Below are positions 33,701 to 43,145 of a stretch of 64,000 nt of DNA, one piece after another. The notes beneath the pieces are model-generated. The model had not been told where the DNA came from, made no database searches, and saw only the letters and a program-made list of their open reading frames with translations. The stretch is from Streptomyces sp. SID12501 (lineage in GTDB: Bacteria; Actinomycetota; Actinomycetes; Streptomycetales; Streptomycetaceae): contig NZ_JAAGLU010000020.1 in NCBI RefSeq assembly GCF_010550245.1, positions 1 to 64,000 on the forward strand. The letters are read 5' to 3'. Made by a program: the position numbers and the translations under genes. Each line of letters starts with the position of its first letter. Position 1 is the first letter of the stretch.

Positions 33701-34951
33701 ATGTCCCAACACACCATTCGTCTCGCCGGCATGCTACGACGCCTCACCTTCACGGTCGTCACGCTGACCGCCACCGCCCAACTGCTGACGGCGTCGGCCA
33801 CGGCAGCTCCCGCCACGGCTCCCGCGCATGCCTCGGCGCACGAGATCGTCACCTGGGGTGCGAGCGCCGACCGTATGGGCGAGGCCGCCTCGAACCGCGG
33901 TTACCGGCTCGTCGTACGGACCAGCGCGGGCGGAACCGACCTCCGCGTCCGGCTGTCCAACGCCTTCGGCGACCGGCCCCTGACCTTCGGCCGGGCGTAC
34001 GCGGGCGTGCAGAAGGAGGGCGCCGCCCTGGTCCGGGGCAGCAACCGGTCTCTGACGTTCGGCGGGGAGCGGTCCGTCACCGTACCCGCCGGTGAGTCCG
34101 CGCTCAGTGATCCGCTGCCCGGACGGCTGCCGGCGGCGACCTCGCTGGTGGTCAGTCTGTACGTGGCCGATACCGGTGGCCCGGCCACGGGTCACGGCAT
34201 GGCCATGCAGACGTCCTACACCAGTGCGGGCGACCACGTGGCGGCGGAGGGCCCGGCCGACTGGACCGGAACCACGGGATCCTGGTTCTACCTGGACGCC
34301 GTCACCGTACGGACAGGCCCGGACGTGGGTGCGGTTGTCGCGCTGGGCGACTCCGTCACCGACGGCTGGCAGTCCACCACCGACCACGACCGCCGCTGGC
34401 CCGACTACCTGGCACGCCGTCTTCAGGCCGATGCCGACACCCACATCGAGGGGGTGGCCAACGAGGGGATCTCCGGCAACAAGGTCCTCGCCGACGGAGC
34501 CGGGCAGAGCGCCCTGAACAGGCTGCACCGGGACGTGCTCTCCCACCCCGGCGTACGCACGGTCCTTCTCTTCGAGGGCGTCAACGACATCAAGGCCCAC
34601 ACCGGTGTCACGGCCCAGGACCTGATCGACGGCTACCGCCGGATCATCGACCGCGCTCACACGGCCGGTGTGTGTGTCGTCGGGGCCACGGTCGGGCCCT
34701 TCAAGGGCTGGTACGAGTGGGACGCGCCGGCCGAGGCCGTACGCCGGGAGGTCAACGAGTTCCTCCGCACCGGCGGCGAGTTCGACGCCGTGGCGGACTT
34801 CGACCGCATCCTGCGCAGCCCCTACGACCACGAGCGGATCCTGCCGTTCTTCGACAACGGCGATCACCTGCACCCCAACGACACCGGCATGCAGGCGATG
34901 GCCGACTCAGTGGGGCTGCGAGACCTCTCCTGCGATCGCGACGCCCCCTGA
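33701..34951 (+). CDS. secreted SGNH/GDSL esterase
   Basis: The 416-residue protein has a signal peptide (LTATAQLLTASATAAPATA), an N-terminal beta domain and an SGNH hydrolase domain: block I VVALGDSVTDGW (nucleophile Ser, about residue 212), block III FEGVNDIKAH, and block V DHLHPND with the catalytic Asp/His. Likely deacetylates glycans, freeing them for the GH27 and GH95 enzymes encoded just upstream (5 bp gap). It ends 9 bp from the convergent gene. Confidence 0.85.
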   Translation: MSQHTIRLAGMLRRLTFTVVTLTATAQLLTASATAAPATAPAHASAHEIVTWGASADRMGEAASNRGYRLVVRTSAGGTDLRVRLSNAFGDRPLTFGRAYAGVQKEGAALVRGSNRSLTFGGERSVTVPAGESALSDPLPGRLPAATSLVVSLYVADTGGPATGHGMAMQTSYTSAGDHVAAEGPADWTGTTGSWFYLDAVTVRTGPDVGAVVALGDSVTDGWQSTTDHDRRWPDYLARRLQADADTHIEGVANEGISGNKVLADGAGQSALNRLHRDVLSHPGVRTVLLFEGVNDIKAHTGVTAQDLIDGYRRIIDRAHTAGVCVVGATVGPFKGWYEWDAPAEAVRREVNEFLRTGGEFDAVADFDRILRSPYDHERILPFFDNGDHLHPNDTGMQAMADSVGLRDLSCDRDAP

Positions 34952-34960
34952 CCCCGCCGT

Positions 34961-35983
34961 CTACAGCGGCGCCGGGGACGAAGCCCCCGCGATCAGCAGG
35001 CGGGGGCTGCCCGAGCCGTTCGCGGGTACGGTCCACAGGTCGCTGCTGCCGATCTTGCCGTCGGTGGGGAGGGCGTAGGCGACGGTGTCGTTGTCGAGCC
35101 AGGTGGCCTGGTCGTCGACGCTGTGGCGTTCGGCGAGCGCAGTCTCCTTCAGGGTGCCCAGGTCGAGGACGTACTCGTGCCAGAGGGCGGTACGGGACAG
35201 GACCCGCTTCTTGAAGGCGACGCGGGTCCCGTCGGGGGAGAGCGAGGGGCACTCCACGTTCTCGAGCAGGGTGGTGACCTTGCGCCCGGAGAGCGAACCG
35301 CGGACCAGGTAGGTCTTGTTGCCGGTGTTGAGGGTGGCGTAGAAGGTGTCGTCGTCGGAGGCGAAGGTGACGCCCCAGAAGTTGACGTCCGAGGCGCGGT
35401 AGGACTTGCCGTCCATGGTGATGGAGAACGTCTCCAGGCTGGGCGTCAGCTTCATGGTGCGGGTGTCCAGGATCGACGTCCGGGTGGAGAAGAAGGCGGA
35501 CGCGTAGGACTCGCCGGAGACGAAGACGGTCCAGGCGACGAAACGGCCGTCGGGCGAGACCCGGGCCCGGCTGGGGGTGCCCGCGAGCGGATAGGTGCGC
35601 AGGGTGCGGAGGTCCGCGTCGAGGAGCAGGGCGCGGTTGCTCTGCTTGAGGACACCGGGGACGGACTGGAGGCAGACGCCGGTGCCGGCCGCCGCGTAGA
35701 AGCGCGCGCACTTCAGGTCGGAGGCGGTCCGGCCGGCCCCGGGGTCGGTGGACGGGACCGAGGCGACCGCGGTGCGGTGCGGGCCGGCGGCGGCGTTGAC
35801 GAACGTCAGGCGGCTCTTCTGGTCGAGCGTCAGCCTGCCCGTGCTGACGGCGGGGCCGCCCGGCTGCGACTGGTTCGCCCGGTCCGCGCGGTCGGCGGCG
35901 TGCAGGACCACGCCGGTTGCCACGCCCGCGAGGATCAGCACCCCCGTGACGAGTACGAGCAGGCGTCGGCGCAGCGATGTCAT
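34961..35983 (-). CDS. membrane-anchored beta-propeller (TolB-like) protein
   Basis: The 340-residue protein has an N-terminal membrane anchor (LLVLVTGVLILAGVATGVVL, 8-27) and blade-type repeats (RVSPDGRFVAWTVF, SLSPDGTRVAFKKR, SVDDQATWLDNDTVAYAL) of a TolB/WD40-like propeller facing outwards. Such proteins are usually binding scaffolds without catalysis. It lies upstream-facing beside a transporter and glycosyltransferase on the same strand and may be in their operon. Confidence 0.7.
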   Translation of the reverse strand: MTSLRRRLLVLVTGVLILAGVATGVVLHAADRADRANQSQPGGPAVSTGRLTLDQKSRLTFVNAAAGPHRTAVASVPSTDPGAGRTASDLKCARFYAAAGTGVCLQSVPGVLKQSNRALLLDADLRTLRTYPLAGTPSRARVSPDGRFVAWTVFVSGESYASAFFSTRTSILDTRTMKLTPSLETFSITMDGKSYRASDVNFWGVTFASDDDTFYATLNTGNKTYLVRGSLSGRKVTTLLENVECPSLSPDGTRVAFKKRVLSRTALWHEYVLDLGTLKETALAERHSVDDQATWLDNDTVAYALPTDGKIGSSDLWTVPANGSGSPRLLIAGASSPAPL

Positions 35984-36014
35984 GTGGATCCCCGGGGCTT
36001 CGTGACTGTGATGG

Positions 36015-37286
36015 TCATCGGGATTCGCCGCTCGGCCGCAGCAACATGCCCGCGACGGCCGCGCAGCACAGCAGACCGACCGCCGATCCGGCCAGCGCCG
36101 GGCCGTCGCCCCACACCGTCCAGGCGGCGCCGAAGGCCAGCGAGCAGCAGAACCGGGCCAGCGCCTGGCTGGTCCCGACGATGGCGAGGCCGCTGGCGCG
36201 CAGCTGTTCGGGCACGATGTCTGCCAGGGCGGCCGGGAGTACGCCGTCGGTGGCCGCGTAGAACACGCCGTGCAGGGCGAGTACGAGGAAGGGCAGGGCG
36301 GGTGTGGCCGGGGCCCACAGCAGGAGGGCGTAGGCGGTGAGCAGACTGGCGTGCCCGGCGAGGAACACGGTGCGCCGCCCGATCCGGTCGGCCAGTGAGC
36401 CGAGGGGCACGGCCAGCAGCAGGAACACCGCGGCGGTGCCCAGCGGCAGCAGCGGGAACCACTCGTCGGCGATGCCCGCACGCCGTTGGAGGAGCAGATA
36501 GACGAAGGCGTCGCTGACCGTCGTCAGGCCGAGCAGCGCGGCGCAGATCGCGAGCGCCCGCAGCCGCGGCAGACGCAGCAGTGCCAGCGCTTCGCGCACG
36601 CGCACGGGCGGCTTGGCGTCCGTCGCGGCGGCTTCGTCCGGCCGCGCGCCCTGCCGTCTGCCCGGTACGAACAGCACCAGTACGAGCACGCCGAGCACGG
36701 CGACGCACGCGCTCACGCCGAACACGGCGTCGTAGCCGTCGGTCGCCGCGCGCAGGATGAAGAAGGCCGCCAGTGGGCCGAGCATCGCGCCCGTGGTGTC
36801 CATCGCCCGGTGCACGCCGAAGGCGCGGCCCTGTCGCTCGGACGGCGTGGACAGGGAGATCATCGCGTCGCGCGGGGCGGTGCGCAGGCCCTTGCCGGTC
36901 CGGTCCAGGGCGAGGACCGTGCTGAGTGCGCCGATGCTGCTCACGAGCAGGAGCAGGGGCTTGCACAGCGCGGACAGGCCGTACCCGAGCCCGGCCATCA
37001 GCTTGTGGTTGCGTACCCGGTCGGCGAGGTGGCCGCCGGTGAGCTGTACCAGCGCGCTGACACCGTTGTAGACACCGTCGAGGGTGCCGAACACCAGCGG
37101 GGTGAAACCGAGCGTGGTGACGAGATAGAGCGGCAGAACGGCGGTGACCATCTCCGAGGAGATGTCGGTTATCAGACTGACCGAGCCCAGCACGAGCACG
37201 ACCGGGGCGACCTTGTGCCCCGGGCCGCGTCTTCGGCCCTGCTCGGAGTCCGCCTGGCCGGGGGCGGAACGGTCGGTGAGATACAT
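36015..37286 (-). CDS. MFS transporter
   Basis: A 423-residue protein with 10-12 hydrophobic segments, the MFS A-type loop (GGHLADRVRNHKLMAG, about 98-113; PLGSLADRIGRRTVFLAG in the second half) and the DRTGKGLRTAPRDAM loop found in a Streptomyces MFS subgroup. ATG 37286 starts before a hydrophilic N-terminus. Substrate unknown; neighbours suggest surface carbohydrate or drug export. Confidence 0.8.
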   Translation of the reverse strand: MYLTDRSAPGQADSEQGRRRGPGHKVAPVVLVLGSVSLITDISSEMVTAVLPLYLVTTLGFTPLVFGTLDGVYNGVSALVQLTGGHLADRVRNHKLMAGLGYGLSALCKPLLLLVSSIGALSTVLALDRTGKGLRTAPRDAMISLSTPSERQGRAFGVHRAMDTTGAMLGPLAAFFILRAATDGYDAVFGVSACVAVLGVLVLVLFVPGRRQGARPDEAAATDAKPPVRVREALALLRLPRLRALAICAALLGLTTVSDAFVYLLLQRRAGIADEWFPLLPLGTAAVFLLLAVPLGSLADRIGRRTVFLAGHASLLTAYALLLWAPATPALPFLVLALHGVFYAATDGVLPAALADIVPEQLRASGLAIVGTSQALARFCCSLAFGAAWTVWGDGPALAGSAVGLLCCAAVAGMLLRPSGESR

Positions 37287-37312
37287 GATCGAGAACTCCA
37301 GGTGCGGTGCGA

Positions 37313-38179
37313 TCAGTTCTGCCGGCTGCTCTCGTCCCGTAGCCAGGTACCGAAGTCCTGCGCCCGGATGGCCTTTCTGGATGCCCGCCGGGCGGCGACC
37401 GCCGCCGCGAGGAAGACTACGACACTCGGGAAGAGCTTCGGATCCCTGCGGACCAGGGCTTTCAGATCCGCCACGCTGGTGCGCGCCGAGGCATCCTCCG
37501 GTCCCTGGTGCTGCTCCACCTGGGCGGTGGACACGGCGGCCCGGACACGCCGTTTCATCAGGTCCCGCCAGGTGCGCGGAGGGTGGACGACGACACCGGC
37601 CCCGTCGACCACGAGCCGCTCCGCAGGAGCGAACGCCAGGGATGCGGCCAGGTCGTCCGCCATCAGCGGGGGCAGTGCGGCGATGCGGGCGTGCCCGGTC
37701 TTGGAGACCGCGATGACGCCCCGGCCGAACAGCCCCTCGCGCACGGCCGGGAGGCGCTGCCACACCCGGTAGTAGGCGCGCACCCGCCAGCCGCAGCCGG
37801 TCAGCGGGATCCGCCGCTCCGGGGCGGTGGCCAGGATGTCCGAGCTGTCGTCGTTCAGCGGCTCGACCAGTGCCCGTACGTCCGCGCCCGTGATCACGAC
37901 GTCGGCGTCCACGTAGAGGCGGGGGAAGCCACGCGCGTGGTCGTCTCCCGCGCGCAGGGCGGCGTGCTTCGAGGGGGTGGGGATCTCGACCACGCGGACG
38001 CGCGGTCCGCGGGCGGCGGCGATCCGCGCGGTGTCGTCCGTGCAGCCGTTGCATACGACCACGATGTCGGTCTCGCCGTCGGCGGGGCCGGTGGAGTCGG
38101 CGGAGTCGGCCATCAGCGAATCTAGGAGTCGGCCGATGACTTGCGCCTCGTTGTGGGCCGGGATCACGATGCTCGTCAC
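37313..38179 (-). CDS. glycosyltransferase family 2
   Basis: The 288-residue protein has the GT-A start (TSIVIPAHNEAQVIGRLLDS), a DxD motif (YVDADVVITGADV, about 91-103) and a downstream region with LADDLAASLAF that may carry acceptor-side residues. It transfers a nucleotide-activated sugar; the acceptor is unknown. Divergent from the initiating phosphosugar transferase, and probably shares its intergenic promoter region. Confidence 0.8.
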   Translation of the reverse strand: MTSIVIPAHNEAQVIGRLLDSLMADSADSTGPADGETDIVVVCNGCTDDTARIAAARGPRVRVVEIPTPSKHAALRAGDDHARGFPRLYVDADVVITGADVRALVEPLNDDSSDILATAPERRIPLTGCGWRVRAYYRVWQRLPAVREGLFGRGVIAVSKTGHARIAALPPLMADDLAASLAFAPAERLVVDGAGVVVHPPRTWRDLMKRRVRAAVSTAQVEQHQGPEDASARTSVADLKALVRRDPKLFPSVVVFLAAAVAARRASRKAIRAQDFGTWLRDESSRQN

Positions 38180-38368
38180 GTGGGCAGTATGCCGTCAGTG
38201 TCACTAATGCGATGTGTGTTTCGTTCAACCGTTCCCGTCATTGCGTTCCGTGGTCTAGATTGAGTGCCGCCGGACCGGTTTGGGTGGGGAACTGTCCTCA
38301 ACTTGATGTCATGGTGCGGCTTTTTGCCCGAATTTGAACTTGCAGGAAATGCATGCTGGGGGGCATGA

Positions 38369-38386
38369 AGCGGTTGGGGAACCGCT
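38369..38386 (+). promoter_or_regulatory. leader hairpin upstream of the polysaccharide operon
   Basis: AGCGGTT (38369-38375), GGGG loop, AACCGCT (38380-38386): a perfect 7-bp stem 79 bp before the first gene of the operon. It could be an attenuator, an RNA stem in the leader or an operator. Confidence 0.35.
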
Positions 38387-38464
38387 GACGCTCCCTCGCT
38401 TTCCAGTGTCGCTGTGTGGAGGGCACTTCGATCGGGGGGTAGCCGCGCATGTGGTGGGGGGAGC

Positions 38465-39904
38465 ATGGCCATTGAGGTCACGCATGAGCAACTGGTTGTG
38501 GAACGCAGGACTCCGGATGCTCGCCGAAGACGTTGGGATCGCAAATACCGGATCGCTCTGTTGGTCGCGGACGGCTTCGCGGCCGTTGTCGCGGCCCTTC
38601 TGATCCACGCGGTGTACGGCCGCTGGGCGGTGGCCCTCGTGCTGCCTCCGATGTGGATCGTGGTCATGGTCGCCCATCGCTCCTATGACCGCACCGCCCT
38701 GGGGCTGGGGACCGAGGAGTACCGACGGGTGCTTCGCGGCGCACTCGTGCTGCCGGCGCTCGCCGCGGTCGCGCACTACCTGTTCGCGCACGACGAGGGA
38801 CTTCTCCATGACATGATCATGGCCACGGTGCCGGCTGTCGTGATCGCCCTTCCGGGCCGTTACGCACTCCGCCGCCGACTGCACCGAAGATGGGCACGCG
38901 GCCGGGACCGGAGCACGACGCTCCTGGTCGGGCCGTCACGCGGCATCGTGGAACTGGTCGCCGTGCTCCGCCGAGGCGGCTCACAGGAACTGCACGTCGC
39001 CGGGGTGTGCCTGAGCGATCCGAAGAACCGGTCGGAGATCCACAAGCTGGGGCTCCCCGTCCTCGGCGGCGTCGGCGACATGGACGACGTGGTCCGGGTC
39101 ATGGGCATCAGCACCGTGGTGGCACTGCCGATCCCCGAGGCCGATGCCTCCGTCCTGCGCCGGATGTCCTGGACAGCGGCCGTACAGGGCGTCGATTTCC
39201 TGCTGGCCCCGGTACTGACCGACGTGTCCGCCTCCCGGCTGGCGGTACGCCCCACCAACGGGGTGCCGCTGGTCCGGATACAGGCCCCGAACCTCACCCG
39301 GATCTCCCGGCTGCCCAAGGAACTGCTCGACCGGTCGCTCGCGGCGGCGCTCCTGGCGCTCCTCGCACTGCCCATGCTGCTGATCGCCCTGATCGTCCGG
39401 CTGGACAGCTCAGGGGCGACGCTGTTCAGGCAGCAGCGGGTGGGCCGGTACGGCGACCACTTCACCATGTTCAAGTTCCGCACCATGCGGCCGGACTCGG
39501 AGGCCCTCCGGGCGGAACTGGAGCACCTCAACGAGAACAGCGACGGCCTGCTGTTCAAGGTGAAGGAAGACCCGCGGATCACCCGGGTCGGCTCGGTGCT
39601 GCGCCGCACGTCGCTCGACGAACTGCCGCAGCTGATCAACGTGATCAGCGGCCACATGTCGCTCGTCGGCCCTCGTCCGCCGTTGCCCGAGGAGGTGGAG
39701 GAGTACACGCCGGAGGTCAAGCGCCGGCTGCTCGTCAAGCCCGGCCTCACCGGGCTGTGGCAGGTCAGCGGACGCTCCGACCTGCCCTGGGACGAGGCGG
39801 TCCGGCTCGATCTCGGATACGTGGACAACTGGTCGATGGGTCTCGACCTGGAGATTCTGGCGCGCACCGGGTCCGCGGTGGTGCGTGGAACGGGGGCCTA
39901 CTGA
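38465..39904 (+). CDS. polyprenyl-phosphate sugar-1-phosphate transferase (WbaP type)
   Basis: The 479-residue protein has N-terminal membrane segments (about 30-130), a CoA-binding-like middle domain (VAGVCLSDPK, GVGDMDDVVRVMGIS) and a C-terminal bacterial sugar transferase domain: FRQQRVGRYGDHFTMFKFRT, LRRTSLDELPQLINV, MSLVGPRPPLPEEV and KPGLTGLWQVSGR. It starts a glycan by placing a sugar-1-phosphate on undecaprenyl phosphate at the inner membrane face. It follows GGGGGAG and is the first gene of the rightward operon. Confidence 0.9.
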   Translation: MAIEVTHEQLVVERRTPDARRRRWDRKYRIALLVADGFAAVVAALLIHAVYGRWAVALVLPPMWIVVMVAHRSYDRTALGLGTEEYRRVLRGALVLPALAAVAHYLFAHDEGLLHDMIMATVPAVVIALPGRYALRRRLHRRWARGRDRSTTLLVGPSRGIVELVAVLRRGGSQELHVAGVCLSDPKNRSEIHKLGLPVLGGVGDMDDVVRVMGISTVVALPIPEADASVLRRMSWTAAVQGVDFLLAPVLTDVSASRLAVRPTNGVPLVRIQAPNLTRISRLPKELLDRSLAAALLALLALPMLLIALIVRLDSSGATLFRQQRVGRYGDHFTMFKFRTMRPDSEALRAELEHLNENSDGLLFKVKEDPRITRVGSVLRRTSLDELPQLINVISGHMSLVGPRPPLPEEVEEYTPEVKRRLLVKPGLTGLWQVSGRSDLPWDEAVRLDLGYVDNWSMGLDLEILARTGSAVVRGTGAY

Positions 39905-40983
39905 TGGACCGACGGAAGAGGAACCAAGTGACGCAGGGCACACAACCGTTGGGGATCGCGGTCGTCGGGGCCGGTTACTGGGGTCCCAACCTCGTACGCA
40001 ACTTCCAGGCCAGTGAGCAGTTCAGGCTGCGCTGGCTGTGCGATCTCGACGTGGACCGGGCCCAGCGGGTCCTCGGCGGCTACTCGACCGTCCAGGCCAC
40101 CTCGGACTACGCGGCCGTCCTCGCCGATCCGACCGTCGACGCCATCGCCGTGGCCACGCCCGCCGGGACCCACCTCGACATCGCCCTGGCCGCCCTGCGC
40201 GCAGGCAAGCACGTCCTCGTGGAGAAGCCGCTCGCGGCGACCTACGCCGACGGGGTGCGCCTGGTGACCGAGGCGGAGGAGCGCGGGCTCACCCTGATGT
40301 GCGACCACACCTACTGCTACACGCCCGCCGTGGGCCGAATCCGGGAGCTGGTCCGCTCCGGTGAACTCGGCGATATCCATTTCGTCGACTCGGTCCGGAT
40401 CAACCTCGGGCTGGTCCAGAAGGACATCGACGTGATGTGGGACCTCGCCCCGCACGACCTGTCGATCCTGGACTTCATCCTTCCGGACAACGTCGAGCCG
40501 GTCGCCGTCGCCGCCCACGGGGCCGACCCGATCGGCGCGGGACAGGCCTGCGTGGCCTATCTGACACTTCAGCTCAACACGGGGGCCATCGCCCACGTAC
40601 ACGTGAACTGGCTGTCGCCGACCAAGGTTCGCACCACCATGGTGGGCGGCGCCAAACGCACCCTGGTCTGGGACGACCTCAATCCCCTCCAGCGCGTGGC
40701 GGTCTACGACCGGGGAGTGGACCTGGCCGCGCCGCAGGAGATCGGCGCGGACGAGCGCCGGGACATGCTCGTGTCGTACCGCTCCGGCGACATGGTCGCT
40801 CCCGCCATCGGTGAGAAGGAGGCGCTGCGCAGCATGGTCGACGAGTTCGGCGACTCGATCAGACAGCGCCGGGCACCACTCACCGACGGCCGCGCGGGCC
40901 TGCGGGTGCTGGACATCCTCGAGGCGGCGTCCCGGAGTCTGGAATTCAAGGGCGCGGTCGTCGGCCTGCGTGCCGGGCGTTGA
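39904..40983 (+). CDS. Gfo/Idh/MocA NAD-dependent sugar oxidoreductase
   Basis: A 359-residue enzyme with the NAD fold (GIAVVGAGYWGPNLVRNF, about 17-34), EKPLAAT after the catalytic strand and a C-terminal alpha/beta substrate domain (WDLAPHDLSILDF with the probable catalytic His). It resembles WlbA/WbpB-type enzymes that oxidise C3 of UDP-N-acetylglucosaminuronate before transamination. ATG overlaps the stop of the preceding gene. An aminotransferase and acyltransferase follow, supporting an amino-sugar path. Confidence 0.8.
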   Translation: MDRRKRNQVTQGTQPLGIAVVGAGYWGPNLVRNFQASEQFRLRWLCDLDVDRAQRVLGGYSTVQATSDYAAVLADPTVDAIAVATPAGTHLDIALAALRAGKHVLVEKPLAATYADGVRLVTEAEERGLTLMCDHTYCYTPAVGRIRELVRSGELGDIHFVDSVRINLGLVQKDIDVMWDLAPHDLSILDFILPDNVEPVAVAAHGADPIGAGQACVAYLTLQLNTGAIAHVHVNWLSPTKVRTTMVGGAKRTLVWDDLNPLQRVAVYDRGVDLAAPQEIGADERRDMLVSYRSGDMVAPAIGEKEALRSMVDEFGDSIRQRRAPLTDGRAGLRVLDILEAASRSLEFKGAVVGLRAGR

Positions 40984-41013
40984 CGTTCCCATTTCACTGA
41001 GAAGGCAGGGCAG

Positions 41014-42009
41014 TTGAGCAGCGTACGAGGCAAGAAGATCCTGGTCACCGGGGGAGCGGGCACCATCGGCTCCAATCTCGTCGACCTCCTGGCCGAGGGT
41101 GGCGCCCGCGAGATCGTGGTGCTGGACAACTTCGTGCGCGGGCGGCGGGCCAACCTCGCCAAGGCCATGCCCAGCGGCGTGGTGGAGGTCGTCGAGGGCG
41201 ACATCCGGGACGCCGCCACCGTACGGAAGGTCACCGAGGGCGCCGACCTGGTGTTCCACCTCGCCGCGATACGCATCACCCAGTGCGCGCAGGAACCCCG
41301 GCTGGCCAACGAGGTCATGGTCGACGGCACCTTCAACGTCCTGGAGGCGGCGGCCGAGGCCGGGGTGGGCAAGGTGATCGCCTCGTCGTCGGCGTCCGTC
41401 TACGGCATGGCCGAGGCCTTCCCGACGACCGAGCGCCACCACGCGTACAACAACGACACCTTCTACGGCGCGGCGAAGGCCTTCAACGAGGGCATGCTGC
41501 GCAGCTTCCACGCCATGTACGGACTGGACTACGTGGCGCTGCGCTACTTCAACGTCTACGGCCCCCGGATGGACATCCACGGGCTCTACACCGAGGTGCT
41601 CATCCGCTGGATGGAGCGCATCGAGGCGGGCGAGCCGCCGCTGATCCTCGGCGACGGCACGCAGACCATGGACTTCGTCGACGTCCGGGACATCGCCAGA
41701 GCCAATGTGCTGGCCGCCGAGTCGGACCTCACCGACGAGGTGTTCAACGTCGCCAGCGGTACGGAGACCTCGCTGCGCGAACTCGCCGACGGTCTGCTGG
41801 AGGCCATGGGCGCGTCCGACCTGGAACCGGAGCACGGGCCCGCCCGCGCGGTGAACGGCGTGGTCCGGCGGCTCGCGGACACCACCCAGGCCGCCGAGCG
41901 GCTCGGCTTCACGGCACGGATCGACATGCGGACCGGGCTCAAGGACCTGGTGGAGTGGTGGCGTGCCGAGCGCGTCGCCGACGCCGCCGCTGCGGAGGCG
42001 GCCAAGTGA
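41014..42009 (+). CDS. NAD-dependent epimerase/dehydratase (extended SDR)
   Basis: The 331-residue protein has the SDR start ILVTGGAGTIGSNLV (about 9-23), the SSASVYG strand with the catalytic Ser, and FYGAAKAF with the YxxxK pair. These, without the dehydratase DE pair, favour a nucleotide-sugar 4-epimerase. It starts with TTG at 41014 after GAAGGCAGGG. The stop overlaps the GTG of the next gene. Confidence 0.82.
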   Translation: MSSVRGKKILVTGGAGTIGSNLVDLLAEGGAREIVVLDNFVRGRRANLAKAMPSGVVEVVEGDIRDAATVRKVTEGADLVFHLAAIRITQCAQEPRLANEVMVDGTFNVLEAAAEAGVGKVIASSSASVYGMAEAFPTTERHHAYNNDTFYGAAKAFNEGMLRSFHAMYGLDYVALRYFNVYGPRMDIHGLYTEVLIRWMERIEAGEPPLILGDGTQTMDFVDVRDIARANVLAAESDLTDEVFNVASGTETSLRELADGLLEAMGASDLEPEHGPARAVNGVVRRLADTTQAAERLGFTARIDMRTGLKDLVEWWRAERVADAAAAEAAK

Positions 42010-43145
42010 GCACCGACCGCATCCCGGTGATGATCCCCTGGCTCGGCGAGGAGGAGGCCAAGGCCGCCTCCGACGCCGTGCTGTCCGGGTGGGTCGCCCA
42101 GGGCCCCCGGGTCGCCGCCTTCGAACAGGCCTTCGCCGAGCGGGTGGGAGCGGAACACGGCATCGCCGTCAGCTCCTGCACCACCGCCCTGCACCTGGCG
42201 CTCGTCGCGCTCGGCATCGGGCCCGGCGACGAGGTCGTGGTGCCGTCGCTGTCGTTCATCGCCACGGCCAACGCCGTACGGTACGTCGGCGCCGAGCCCG
42301 TGTTCGCCGACGTCGACCCGGCCACCGGCAACCTGACGGCGGCCACCGTGGACGCGGTCCGCTTCCCCCGCACCAAGGCGGTCCTCGTCGTCCACCAGGG
42401 CGGTGTACCGGCCGATGTGCACAGCCTGCGTGCCGCCTGCGCCGAGTGGGACCTGCCCCTCGTCGAGGACGCGGCCTGCGCCATCGGCTCGACCGTCGGC
42501 GGCAAGCCCGTCGGACAGGGCGCGCTGATCGCCGCCTGGTCCTTCCACCCCCGCAAGCTCGTCACCACCGGCGAGGGCGGCATGATCACCACCGACGACG
42601 CCGAGTGGGCGGCACGCCTGCGCCGGCTGCGCGAGCACGGGATGAACGCCTCGGCCGCCGAACGCCATTCGAGCAGCAAGCCGGTCCTGGAGAGCTACCT
42701 CGAGGTCGGCTACAACTACCGGATGACGGACGTCCAGGCCGCGATCGGCCTGGTCCAGCTCGGCAAACTCGACGCGATGATCGCCCGCCGCCGCGAACTG
42801 GCGGCCCGCTACGACGCGTTGCTGCGGGACGTCCCCGGACTCACCCCCGTACGCGACCCCGAGCACGGGCAGAGCAACTTCCAGTCCTACTGGGTGCTGC
42901 TGGACGAGGACTTCCCCGTCGGCCGGGACGACCTGCTCGCCGCGCTCGCCGAGGCCGGCGTCTCCGCCAGGCGCGGGATCATGGCCTCGCACCTCGAACC
43001 CGCCTACGAGGGTCACCCCGGCGTGCCGCTGCCGGTCACCGAGCGGATCAGCCGCGACTCGCTGATCCTGCCGCTGTTCCACACGCTCACCGAGGCGCAG
43101 CAGGACCGCGTCGTGGCGGCGCTGCGCGAACAGGCCCGAAGATGA
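42006..43145 (+). CDS. DegT/DnrJ/EryC1 PLP aminotransferase
   Basis: A 379-residue sugar aminotransferase: substrate loop IPVMIPWLGEEEAKAASDAV, VPSLSFIATANAVRYVGAEP, the PLP Asp in VEDAACAIG and the Schiff-base Lys in FHPRKLVTTGEGG. It transfers an amino group to a keto-nucleotide sugar. GTG 42006 overlaps the previous stop (GTGA). Sequence is not close to the second aminotransferase at 43843, so the two likely act at different carbons. Confidence 0.85.
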   Translation: MSTDRIPVMIPWLGEEEAKAASDAVLSGWVAQGPRVAAFEQAFAERVGAEHGIAVSSCTTALHLALVALGIGPGDEVVVPSLSFIATANAVRYVGAEPVFADVDPATGNLTAATVDAVRFPRTKAVLVVHQGGVPADVHSLRAACAEWDLPLVEDAACAIGSTVGGKPVGQGALIAAWSFHPRKLVTTGEGGMITTDDAEWAARLRRLREHGMNASAAERHSSSKPVLESYLEVGYNYRMTDVQAAIGLVQLGKLDAMIARRRELAARYDALLRDVPGLTPVRDPEHGQSNFQSYWVLLDEDFPVGRDDLLAALAEAGVSARRGIMASHLEPAYEGHPGVPLPVTERISRDSLILPLFHTLTEAQQDRVVAALREQARR

